A stretch of 64,000 nucleotides of DNA from Paralichthys olivaceus (lineage: Eukaryota > Chordata > Actinopteri > Pleuronectiformes > Paralichthyidae). This document shows positions 44,181-53,505 of this stretch, in pieces. Below the pieces are notes generated by a model. It had not been told where the DNA came from. It searched no databases and saw only the letters and a program-made list of their open reading frames with translations. The DNA lies in assembly GCF_024713975.1 (NCBI RefSeq), contig NC_091114.1:7412001-7476000 (forward strand). Reading direction: 5' to 3'. The position numbers and the translations under genes were made by a program. How positions within the stretch are numbered: position 1 is the first letter of the stretch; each line of letters begins with the position of its first letter.

Positions 44181-45991
44181 ATGACAATTGGAAAGAACTC
44201 CAGAAAAAGCTCAACCAGGGGCTCCATCCGTGCCCCGAAGTTTCTGGACAAATCCGGTGGCTTCTACGGTCGCCTTGATGAGCCTGAGACCACTGTAGAG
44301 GGGGAGGAGGTGAGGGGCAGTGAAGCAGAGGAGAGAGGGAATGGGATGGAAGACAGCAGCAGAGAAGGGAAATCCATGAGTACCCCGGTTTCAAGTGTGG
44401 TGCCCAGCTCTGGGGCAGATGAGAGGGAAGAGGCTGAAGCATTTGACTTCAATGAAGGCATGATGGAGGACGATGGGGAGACTCTCCTGTGCAGGAAACC
44501 CAGCCGCAGCAGCAGCAGATGGAGGAGAAGCTCCAGGAGGAAGCAGAAGGAAGGAAGAACCGAGGAGGATGCAGCCCGAGCCGAGAGGCCCGGCCTGGAC
44601 ACAGAGAGCCAGGCTGACCCCAACGTCCCAGAGGGAACCAGGGTGATGATCGAGATCGAGATGGAAAAGCTGAAGAAGACGGAGGAAGAAAATGAGAAGG
44701 CGGGAAGAGAGAAGGAGCCCACAATCGTCCACTTCCCGGCTCGGGATGACGAGGACGACCAGGTCCTCATCAGAGACAAGAAGAGGGGGAGAGAGGAAGA
44801 GGGAGAAGAAGAGGGGAGGATGAAGAGAGAGCAAGAGGAGGGGATGAAGGTGGTGAAGAGGATCACGATGAAGAATTATCGCAAGGTGAGAGAGAACAGA
44901 CAAAAAGCGACTCTTGTATTGCTTCTTATTTTTTTCTCCCATTAACTTCTGCCTTCTCTACATTAACATAAATTCCATGTGAAGCCTCCCCCGTCTGGTT
45001 AAACTTTAATCCCCTGAACGTTACATAACTCCTCAAAGGTTGTTGAACAGAGGGTAAAGTTCTCCCTCTACACTCTGCATACTGGGCTATTAATCACCAT
45101 GGAAACCGTCATATCACCTTAATAACAGACTGCCACTGGGGTCAAAGTACAGCAGCCACTAGTGCATGTCACCAACATATTAAGTAACCTCCCCCAGCAG
45201 GAGTTTTCCTTTACGTCATGTTTTACGACATGAAAAACCAATAAAGGTTTAATTAATTTATACGTGTAAAGCAGTATAAAGAGGTGGACGGGTGATTAGT
45301 GTACCTTCACCTGATTCATGCTCCTAAAGATTTTCCGCTCCCGTGGAAGCACAAGCACAGAGGTGACATTCCTGTCCCGTGTCACGTCTTTTGATCCGTG
45401 GAACAAATTACGGTGGCCGCGGCCCGCCTACTAAACCCACACCACCAAAACATTCCACTGTCACAACCAATCAGCTCCACCCTCGGGCCTCCCAGCCTGA
45501 CCTCCAGCGAGTTTCTCCTCGGAACAGAAGTTTCTGTGTGTGAGGGTGAGGGTGATAAGGATATAATGAAAATCAAGCTTCCATTTTTTAAGTGTTGGTA
45601 TCATTGAGGGGAACAGAAGTCAGATTATCTGGTTTACAGCAGTGAATCCCAAGATGTCGACACAAGAGGATAAACAGGCACGAAAACCAATAAACAAAAT
45701 GAATTGCTTTTTTTAAACAAAGCTGTGCTTTCAAGGAAATTCCTCCTTCCGCCTTTTCATTCTCACACAGTGATCATTTCAAGGTCAACCTTATCTCTGT
45801 ATTTGTGACCTTGTTAACCTTTACCCTCCTCTTCCCATCAGGCCTTGGACCGGGCGTTTCGCCGTGGCTGGGAGGCTTTCATCACCAACCTGTACAGCGT
45901 CACGCTCACACCTGTGACATCATCCTCGTCGCCTTCGCCTTCATTAAAGAAGAAACAGCAGCACAGCACCGTGTTAGCTGAATTCCAGTAG
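44181..45991 (+). CDS. C11orf86-like charged protein
   Basis: Two coding exons, 44181-44885 and 45842-45991, joined in frame (donor GCAAG/GTGAGA, acceptor CCCATCAG/GCC): 855 nt, 284 aa. Function unknown. The middle is highly charged and low in complexity (Glu/Lys/Arg/Ser), with no membrane segment or signal peptide. Two short ends are distinctive: near the N-terminus [11 protein letters not shown] (about 27-37), and near the C-terminus [18 protein letters not shown] (about 239-256). From memory, human C11orf86 has SYGKLQEP near its start and VRRRWESFVAIFPSVTL near its end, in the same order, and lies in the same human chromosome arm. I infer orthology or at least homology; the human protein is much shorter (about 115 aa). 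A polyadenylation signal AATAAA is at 47284-47289. Confidence 0.7.
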
Positions 45992-47310
45992 TTCTGGGGC
46001 CTGACATGACGATAAACAATTTCTAATATCAAATCATGATTACGCTGAATGTGTGATGGACAACCCTGGTTTTTATGACTGTGCCATCAGCCACATGATG
46101 TGTTTGAGTCCTGCATTAGGCCTCAGAAATATGAATTATTTATGGTAGTTACTGAGTCTTAATTACTCAACATTACATTTACTGCCTTCTCATAGAATGG
46201 GGGTTACTACTTTGCACACAAACTGCTTTTTACGGTTTCACTGTAGGAGCTGAAGGAGCCAGATGGTTGATTTTACCTTGAAGTCTATGAGACTGGCTGG
46301 AATTTTAAAGTCCGGTCTTAATATGACTGAGTTCAGCTGTCTCTAGTTCCCTTCTTCTACGTTGCTGATTCCTGATTTTACTCTGACTGTCTTAATGTCT
46401 TTGATCCAGTCCACGATTAAGAGCTTGTATTACAAATAATCTCTGCTTCCTTTGTTTTAACACAATGAAACTAACATGTTGATGTGTAAGCAAAAGGAAT
46501 GGAAAACTTCTAGAGTAGCGATGACTGATCAGTGGACTTTAGTTTTGATGATGTTCACGTTTCTGTTTTGTAATCAGCACCATTTAATGCTGTCAGGCAG
46601 CTTATCAGTCATCAAAGAGGAGGACAAACATACAAATGCAGCCAGCAAGCATTTAAACACTAATTTGTGCGTTAATATTTGTGTGGAAATTGAAGCTTTT
46701 CATCAACTTTAACCGATTTTAACACAAGTTTTCCTCCATTTATATATGTATGTGTGTTAACAGTAATACACAAGCAATATCAGGTTGACAGTGTTTGATT
46801 TACTTGTGAGATAAAGTTTATCCTAGTGTGAGTTCTGGTGAGGGTTATTTAACCTGATGGAACAAGACAGGAGAGTGTTTGCATGAGTGTGTTTGAGAAA
46901 GTAAGAGAGAGATAGCTTTTATAGCCGGGGTATGAGCCTGTACTGAACACAGCAACAGCATCCACTGCCTTTTCATTGTTTGTTTCATGTTTTTCTCTTT
47001 AAAAAAGTGCTCTGATCTGAAAATCACCCCAACCTACATGTCAAACAGTATTTAAGAAGAGTTAATGACTGACCCTTAATGTAAAAACAACCATGTTTAC
47101 AATAGACCTTCTTTAATTTCCTGCTATCCACTATGTATTTGTTTTTTTTAATATTGCCTCAAGTGTACTTAGTCATCCCCGATGACTGAAAAGGTCACAG
47201 GAGATAATTTATCATATTTTAATGACTGTTCTTAAATAATGCATTAATTTTTATATAATATATTTTATTTTATATCCTAATCAAATAAAGACTGAATTTA
47301 TTCTAGTGGT
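45992..47310 (+). other. Probable 3' UTR of the C11orf86-like gene
   Basis: No further coding exon seen. The AATAAA at 47284-47289 is the best end signal. Sequence after it, to about 48000, is AT-rich with no recognised feature. Confidence 0.45.
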
Positions 47311-48052
47311 TGTATTTTCATTTTAATAGTAAATCATACACGATAAACTGAGAAGCTTGTGTTTATTGTCACAGCTATTATTTTATGAATGAATTATAAT
47401 AAATGACAGCTTCATGCCATCATAAGGCAACCATGGCAACAGTTGCCATGAAACTATGAACAATCACAAGTCACAAGAAGATGTGACTCCACTGAACTCA
47501 TAGTGGGCACTCAGAAAGTGGATGCCTAGAAATCCACTGTCAAAATTCATGTGTTTGTACAATAAATAAATAAATATGGGTTGTTGAATAAGTGATAAAG
47601 AAGAAGCAATAAAGACAAAGAAATAAATGAATACACTAAGAATAATAATATACAAAAATAGAATATGTGTGGATGTATATTTGTGCTGACTGACAATGTT
47701 TGGCTCTTTTATTTCGAAAATATTCGAAAGTATTCACTTGTGTAGCAGTAAAATAAAGTAAAAGTGTTTTAAGTTCTCATCATCCAAGATATTGTTTTCT
47801 ACAAAATGAGCAGTTGTTTAACTTTAGATTATTTTATGGTGTATTCATTATAGGATATAAAACCACGAATGCTGCCATCTAGTGGATGGGAATAATACTA
47901 CTTTTTCTAAACGGAAATGACGCACCACATGAACTTTTTACGCTTTCCTGAAATTGTATTTTTACTTCGATTTTTTTTTAAACAGTGATTTTAATTCACA
48001 TTAAAAAGTTTTCTTGTTGTTTTCTTGAATTTATTCTCAGCCTCATGAAGCC

Positions 48053-48132
48053 GCGGGAAATATCCGCGGGAAATATCCGCGTTTCTATCCGGTTAACCGG
48101 ATGGGAGGAGTCCGCCAGGCCGGAGATAAAAG
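48053..48132 (+). promoter_or_regulatory. snhg1: snhg1 promoter: tandem GCGGGAAA, palindrome, TATA-like box
   Basis: Two copies of GCGGGAAA, the E2F-type core, lie at 48053-48060 and 48066-48073 within a 13-bp direct repeat. A perfect 16-bp palindrome ATCCGGTTAACCGGAT is at 48087-48102. A TATA-like AGATAAAAG at about 48124-48132 sits about 25-30 bp before the pyrimidine tract where transcription should start. Binding factors are inferred from motifs only. Confidence 0.55.
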
Positions 48133-48534
48133 GCAGACGGACCCATTTCTTCTTCCACTTCCTTCTCTGCTCTGGTCGAGGTAAGACTCTTCACGTTCTC
48201 CTCTCTCCTCTCATTAGATTATGACTTTTCTTTAGTTGTCGGAACTTACTTGCACTTTTGATAATAGCTTCTATAATTAGCACGTAACTTGTAGCTAGTG
48301 TTTATGACATTAAACGCTGTTTCATTGGTGCTAGCTAGCAACTTAGCGTGCTAGCTAGAATTTAGCTCTAGCCTCTCAATCCTTTACCATCCGTCGGTTT
48401 AACATGTTACTGTCGTGTGATAAACTGTATTTACACAAACTGCAACATGTTTCCTACATGCATTATATGATATTTGTTGGAGAAGACTCCAGCGATTATT
48501 GTGTAATGGCCGCTGCACGTTCGGCCCACGTTCT

Positions 48535-48608
48535 GTCTCTCAATGATGATACTTTCACAGACCTGTACTGAATGACTGTGACTGCACTTTTATATTTCTG
48601 ATGTGAGA
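48535..48608 (+). ncRNA. snord25: Box C/D snoRNA SNORD25 (U25)
   Basis: Box C ATGATGA at 48543, D' CTGA at 48568, D CTGA at 48598, with a short closing stem (TCTCA/TGAGA). The guide CTTTCACAGACCTGTA upstream of D' is the one I know from U25, which directs methylation of 18S G1490. In snhg1 intron 1. Confidence 0.88.
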
Positions 48609-48872
48609 CGCCTCTTATATAAAACATGTCGCCAACTCATGTGGGCCTGAACACGTTGCACGCAGCGGTCACGTGCTTGCCGCCCACAGCTCTCCCTGCA
48701 CCCTCGTTAACTTCTTCTTCACTTTGTCTCTTTCAGATGGAGAACGATCCAGGAAGTGTTCGCTGCACAGGTGATTACTACCTTTTAGTGGAAACTTGTA
48801 ATGTTCATGTCTTGGTGTTTGGATGCTAATAAAGTGAACGTGGTTTGAATGTCATGGCGCATCATTGGAGCC

Positions 48873-48953
48873 TCATGCTACAGTGATGACTTATTTGAAC
48901 TCTCTCACTGAATCTGTTTGAGGAAACCTGATCTAAAGATACTGAGAAGCATG
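48873..48953 (+). ncRNA. Box C/D snoRNA, SNORD81/SNORD26-like guide
   Basis: Box C GTGATGA at 48883, D' CTGA at 48908, D CTGA at 48942, perfect closing stem TCATGCT/AGCATGA. The D' guide TTGAACTCTCTC is complementary to the 28S stretch GAGAGAGTTCAA. The fifth base before D' faces the second A of that GAGAGAG run. By recall, the guide resembles human SNORD81 (28S A391). In snhg1 intron 2. Confidence 0.85.
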
Positions 48954-49125
48954 ACGCTGCTGTGTTGAACTGTGCACATGTGAAGCTATCATCCCATGAA
49001 ATGCTCATTATTTTCTCCATCTTAAAGGGGGAGGAGACTGTGGCAGGACTCCATGCTGGACCCATCCAGGGTAAATTGGTTGCTTTGATTTGAGCCTTTT
49101 CTATAATGTTTGTTCTGGAGCTCTG

Positions 49126-49206
49126 TGTGCTGCTGTGATGATCCCAGAACTCTCTCTTACCGAATCAGCCTTGAAGAAACTCCTTTACCAGATTCTGAGC
49201 AGCACA
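49126..49206 (+). ncRNA. snord26: Box C/D snoRNA, SNORD26-like guide
   Basis: Box C GTGATGA at 49135, D CTGA at 49195, and a perfect nine-base closing stem TGTGCTGCT/AGCAGCACA. The internal D' is the variant CCGA at about 49160. The guide AACTCTCTCTT pairs with 28S AAGAGAGAGTT, shifted by two bases from the snoRNA in the previous intron, so the fifth base faces the first A of the GAGAGAG run (A389-type site, as for U26). In snhg1 intron 3. Confidence 0.8.
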
Positions 49207-49542
49207 TGGGCTCCACCATGCAGCTGTGGCTTTATTGTTTTATTCAAAATGCATCTCGATGAGAGCTGTGGAGTACTTTGTTAAACCCCCACATGCTCAA
49301 AGAGACCACAAGTCCCCTTCAGGAGTCAAAAGATTAAATCTAAAGGATTTAAGCACCCACATTGTTGTGACATGAGAGTGCTATATTATCATGAGAGTTA
49401 AATATTAAACTCCAGCTATACTTCCATTTATGTCTAACCCTGATTTTTCTTTGCAGGTTTGGTCAGCTTTGTCTTAGAAGCAGCTAGAGAGCCCACTGGG
49501 GTGAGTGTTCTACTGTTAAATTCCAAGTGATTCAAGACTAGT

Positions 49543-49618
49543 TTAACATGATGATTATAAATAGACAAGCATATGCCTGATTCCAGTGATGCCATCTTAT
49601 AATCTGATTACCCTGAGT
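49543..49618 (+). ncRNA. snord27: Box C/D snoRNA SNORD27 (U27)
   Basis: Box C ATGATGA at 49548, D' CTGA at 49577, D CTGA at 49604 or 49613. The guide AGACAAGCATATGC is complementary to the 5' end of 18S rRNA (GCATATGCTTGTCT), and the fifth base before D' faces A27. The second conserved block GTGATGCCATCTTA matches U27. In snhg1 intron 4. Confidence 0.92.
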
Positions 49619-50255
49619 TGATATAAAACTGTTTAATTTCTCAGCATGCAGTGCACTGACTGTTTTTCTGGTCATAGGTGTTTGATCTCACTGTGGAAGG
49701 ATGCTCCTTCAGCGCCTCAACATGTAAGTCTTTATCTACGCTTTAGTGATTGTTGAAAGGACCAGAAATGCTTTTCCTGCAATTTAAGATTGAGAACACA
49801 AACCACTTCTGCTCCCAAGTCTGCCAGTAATGAAATGAATCCTTATTTTAACTCAAATTCCCTTCAATGTTTGAGAAGGATGGCGCAAATCAATACACTG
49901 TAAATGTAGAAGTTTGTCAGCTGAAATTAGGACTACTTGTTTCCTTGATGTGTTCAATGACTGGTGGTTTTGTTCGTAATCTTACACAAATTCTATATAT
50001 GGCAACGCATCTCTGGATGTTTGAGAGGATGAAAACATTAAATCAAACATTGGACGACTAATGTCTCATGGCAGTGTTATCACCAAAGCCCTGATCAAAC
50101 ATTTGAATGTAATGTCCAACATGTTGACAATTGAACTCTACTCAAGAGCCACTTTCTCTTACAGGGCCACTCTGGACTGGAAACCTGGAGAGGAGTCACA
50201 ATGAAGTCTTCGGAGTCTTTGGTGTGTATTTTTTTTTCTGCCCCTGTCTTATAGT

Positions 50256-50332
50256 GATGCAGTTCCAGTGATGATGAACTTAGCTCACTTTGAACCAATG
50301 TGAAACGACACGAACATCTGAGCAACTGCATC
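50256..50332 (+). ncRNA. snord29: Box C/D snoRNA SNORD29 (U29)
   Basis: Box C in GTGATGATGA from 50268, D CTGA at 50318, perfect nine-base closing stem GATGCAGTT/AACTGCATC. The block TAGCTCACTTTGA...CACGAACATCTGAG matches U29, whose target is 28S A4493. In snhg1 intron 6. Confidence 0.9.
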
Positions 50333-50607
50333 TTTTTAAAACTACTGCTAGTGAGATTTCATAACTTTGTTGCCTTGAATTTTGTAACATGTTTTGAGTA
50401 ATGAATATAAACCAAAAGTCTACACAACACTATTTTTAAATCAAAGCAGGAATGCATGTGATTTCCTTGTACTCCTTATTGACCGTTGTCTCCCATCAAC
50501 AGATAATCCGATGCCACTTCAGCAGCAAGACTGGCGTGTTCTCATTGAAGGTAAGATGTTTGCTCATCACTTCAGAATCTAGACATGGTGGACTTGGTCC
50601 CAGACCG

Positions 50608-50682
50608 ACTGAAAATGATGAGATACATTTGGAATCTCGTTCGTCTGAACTGCTGTTGAGAAATGGAATATCTGACACATAA
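50608..50682 (+). ncRNA. snord30: Box C/D snoRNA SNORD30 (U30)
   Basis: Box C ATGATGA at 50615, D' CTGA at 50645, D CTGA at 50672. The guide GGAATCTCGTTCGT is the U30 guide, complementary to 28S ACGAACGAGATTCC (A3804 site). CTGCTGTTGAGA after D' is also shared with U30. In snhg1 intron 7. Confidence 0.92.
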
Positions 50683-51063
50683 CATGAAGGTCTATGTTTA
50701 GTAGCATAAGCATCAGAATTTTGTGCCTGGACCTTAGATGTGTTCTGTCTGTTACAGGTTCTGATGGAGAAATTGCCTTCATCAAGCCAGGTGAGTCTGT
50801 TCTCTGGGAAGTGTGAAAAGGCAGGTTTACTTTTTGTGTTGGCCAACTAGATGACCATTAAATATCAAACACTCACATTATCATGAAGGAATGACAAGAT
50901 TTGAATCACAATCACATTTAAGTTGGAATATAAATCAATGCGTATAAGGAAGTACAGGTGTGGTCTCTAATGACTATGATGGTAAACTAAATTAGACTTT
51001 TTTTTTAATGCTGTATAACACCTAAATCTCATAAGCAAGATGGACACAGTCAAGTGTAGCGCC

Positions 51064-51198
51064 CAGTTTCCTACGTGATGACACCCGCACATGTCTTACG
51101 CCTTTTCAACGCCAGAACCTGAAAAGGTGGACCCACTGGTGTTGCCTTGGCAATAAGGGGAAGATCTGTTGGGGTTCCAACAGTCTGACTGGAAACTG
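51064..51198 (+). ncRNA. snord22: Box C/D snoRNA SNORD22 (U22)
   Basis: Long C/D snoRNA, about 135 nt with its stem: box C GTGATGA at 51075, D CTGA at 51185, perfect closing stem CAGTTTCC/GGAAACTG. CACATGTCTTAC and CCTGAAAAGGTGGACCCACT recall U22, which is needed for 18S processing rather than for a methylation. In snhg1 intron 8. Confidence 0.85.
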
Positions 51199-51351
51199 CC
51201 TTAATCTCATGACTCTTGTGTGAAGTTATGATGTAAGTAGATAATGTGAATCTTAATATTTTCTTCATATTTTAGGATGAAGCCAACACTGACCTGAGTG
51301 ATGACTGAGCCTGTACCAGAGGTAAGTGTCTCATCTGTGCCATCACTGATA

Positions 51352-51424
51352 CGTGGAGATGATGAGCTTTTGTTACCGCCCCAGTCTGACAATTCATGAC
51401 TGATTGGTTTTCTCTGATCACAAG
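51352..51424 (+). ncRNA. snord31: Box C/D snoRNA SNORD31 (U31), copy 1
   Basis: Box C ATGATGA at 51359, D' CTGA at 51386, D CTGA at 51414. Guide GTTACCGCCCCAGT is the U31 guide for 28S G4166. In snhg1 intron 9. Confidence 0.92.
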
Positions 51425-51607
51425 TTAAGAAATAAAATCATGGTCATTTAAACAAATGAAACTGGATTGTTAAACCCCTGTCTCCTGTTGCAGGTTTGGA
51501 GATGGTGTCTCACTCCTCAGTGTTGGACACAGATGTCTGACTGTGCTGCAGGTAAATGAACAGTGCGTCTCCAGGGTTGGGTTGTGTTCATGTGTCTTTT
51601 AGCATGA

Positions 51608-51680
51608 TCTGGAAATGATGAGCTTTTGTTACCGCCCCAGTCTGAGAATTCATGACTGATTGGTTTTCTCTGATTAAAAC
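51608..51680 (+). ncRNA. snord31: Box C/D snoRNA SNORD31 (U31), copy 2
   Basis: Nearly identical to copy 1 from box C (51615) through D (51670), with one change just after D' and the same guide GTTACCGCCCCAGT. In the next snhg1 intron, so the two are tandem duplicates with the same predicted target. Confidence 0.92.
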
Positions 51681-51885
51681 TTTTAACAGTATTAAACATG
51701 ACGAGGCTTTTATCTTTTTCTAAGTTGTTGCTTATTTTGCAGAGTCAGGACTCAACCTGGTCATCCACAAGGAGAAGGATCAGCCATGTGTTCTGCCTTC
51801 AAGATTCATGCAGTTATTGTGCATAGTTTTTTCATTCATGTAAATCATGTATCTAAACCAGCACATTAAAATTCATCCAACGAAC

Positions 51886-52464
51886 TCTTGCTTTTGGTTT
51901 AATTTGGGAGAACATAAATGGTTTTCTTATTTGAGAGCTGTGGAAATAATAAAGCGTGTATTGTCTGTCAGAGAAGGTAAAGCTTTACTTTGCACCTCCA
52001 TCAGCCTGACTTAAGATGAGGGAACTAACATTTAAAATTCAAGTTGTGAGCTCAGGTTGTCTGTTTAAATTTAACATTGATCAATTTAAATTGTATGTGT
52101 TATGCTGTATTAAGTGTCAGGATTTCATTTTAATAGGTTTTCTATACTTAGACGTGTGTTGTAGTTCTCTAAAGATTCAAGGATCGGCTCACTTATTACA
52201 CAAAGACCTGACTCAATTGCTGAATACGTGTTGTCACTACCTAGTTTGAAATTTAGTGAGGTTTGGCAACTTTCACTTTAATGAAGTGCAAATATTTCTG
52301 GGTCTCTAATCTGTTAAACTTGACAGCTTAAACTTTAACTGTAATCCATCTAAAACCCAGTAATGAACATGCATTCAGGAAGAGGTCCCATGTCAAATAT
52401 GTTGTAGTGAAGCATCTCATTGGAGAACCCAGTGTTACATTTTGAGCATATTTGGACAGAATGT
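51886..52464. other. Intergenic, snhg1 to displaced arl2 copy
   Basis: AT-rich; no gene or repeat recognised. Confidence 0.5.
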
Positions 52465-52658
52465 GTCCAAATGTATTTTTACTTACTCTTATCTTTTATT
52501 TTATGACACTTGCATGTCGAGGTGCTTGAGGTACACGGGATTTAAGACTTTCATTGCCAACGTGTACGCTGTATCTGTTGTGCAGATGACAATAAACCTT
52601 TGAACCTTGTGACTGTCAGAAGATGATGGTGCTAATAAATGGTCAGCCATAAAATCAA
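52465..52658. repeat. Long direct repeat, left copy
   Basis: 194 bp nearly identical to 52911-53112. Contains TTTCATTGCCAACGTGTACG and GCAGATGACAATAAACCTTTG, which resembles the 3' tail of fish non-LTR elements, then sequence ending CAGCCATAAAATCAA. Confidence 0.92.
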
Positions 52659-52910
52659 CGTCCTCGCCGTTAAACTTCTTCAGGATGGTTGTGTTCCCCG
52701 CATTGTCCAGACCTCTGCACGGGCCATGTTAAAGACAATAACAATACACACGTGACAGCTAGCATGAAACAGCACAAAACGCACGCAACAAGCTCCGCAC
52801 AGCACAGAACCATTTACTATGGCACTGAACAACAGGCAGGTGTAAACTACGGCCCGCAATTCTTGCATTTTTGACGCAAATGAAGCGGTAATAACGTTGT
52901 CGTATGGATC
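52659..52910 (-). pseudogene. Displaced copy of arl2 exon 2 end plus intron 1
   Basis: Similar base by base to 55180-55432 within arl2: the 57 bases of exon 2 next to its acceptor (CGTCCTCGCCG to the AGACCTCTGC junction) and about 195 bp of intron 1. The copy has a number of substitutions, a lost segment near GACAGCTAGC and an extra segment near 52815-52835, so it is not recent. It cannot encode a protein alone. It is the same orientation as arl2 and sits exactly between the two long direct repeats. Confidence 0.9.
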
Positions 52911-53112
52911 GTCCAAATGTATTTTTAGTTACTCTTATCTTTTATTTTATGACACTTGCATGTCGAGTTGCTTGAGGTGCCTGGGATTTAAGACTTTCAT
53001 TGCCAACGTGTACGCTGTATCTGTTGTGCAGATGACAATAAACCTTTGAACCTTTGAACCTTGTGACTGTCAGAAGATGATGGTGCTAATAAATGGTCAG
53101 CCATAAAATCAA
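52911..53112. repeat. Long direct repeat, right copy
   Basis: 202 bp partner of 52465-52658, with an extra TTGAACC unit after the AATAAACC motif. Confidence 0.92.
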
Positions 53113-53294
53113 ACTGAGTGAATGTAGAGCATGTAGTCCTGTTGTCACTTGTGGGATGTTGGCTTTAAACAGCATGAGAGTAAAACAGGGAACACAACAC
53201 TGAAGTTCTATCAGTGAAGTGCATCACTAATGTGGACGCTCCTTGAAACAGACACTGCCAGAAACAAACAAGCTCTTCTGTGCATTAGTGATCT

Positions 53295-53300
53295 TTTATT
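53295..53300 (-). terminator. arl2: arl2 polyadenylation signal
   Basis: AATAAA on the minus strand, about 206 bases after the arl2 stop codon. Confidence 0.6.
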
Positions 53301-53505
53301 GTGTCGATAACATTCGAGTCAGGCACCAACAAAGTATAAAACTCATTACATTGCTTAAATTATATAATACATTAGTTTCAAATGTCTGTCTATCTGAATC
53401 ATTTTTTTTTTAACTTCTGCTTTTCTAAATTATTCTGGAGTCATGTCACATGTCACCAAACGCAGGAGGCCGCTGTGTTTTAATGTCTGATTTATAAACA
53501 CACAC

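Larger units (their letters stand above)
48153..51885 (+). ncRNA. snhg1: snhg1, small nucleolar RNA host gene (U22 host gene)
   Basis: Spliced non-coding host for rRNA-guide snoRNAs. It starts in a pyrimidine tract (TTCTTCCACTTCC), as in 5'TOP genes. Exons by splice sites: about 48153-48180, 48737-48770, 49028-49070, 49457-49500, 49678-49723, 50165-50221, 50513-50550, 50758-50790, 51276-51321, 51494-51551 and 51743 to about 51885, with ATTAAA at 51865-51870. Exons are tiny and carry no conserved reading frame. Eight of ten introns hold a box C/D snoRNA or a pair-related copy; the contents and order (25, 26/81-like, 27, 29, 30, 22, 31) match human SNHG1. The exon 3 acceptor (CTTAAAG) is unusual. 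In the family, spliced exons are discarded by nonsense-mediated decay while snoRNAs are released from introns. Confidence 0.93.

Noticed and set aside
44264-44942. Antisense frames of 183 and 200 codons over the C11orf86-like exon
   Set aside because: Ser/Leu-rich mirror of a Glu/Lys/Arg-rich exon; low complexity, no independent support.
52659-52910. A second functional arl2 gene
   Set aside because: Only part of exon 2 and intron 1 are present; no other arl2 exon is nearby except those of the intact gene.
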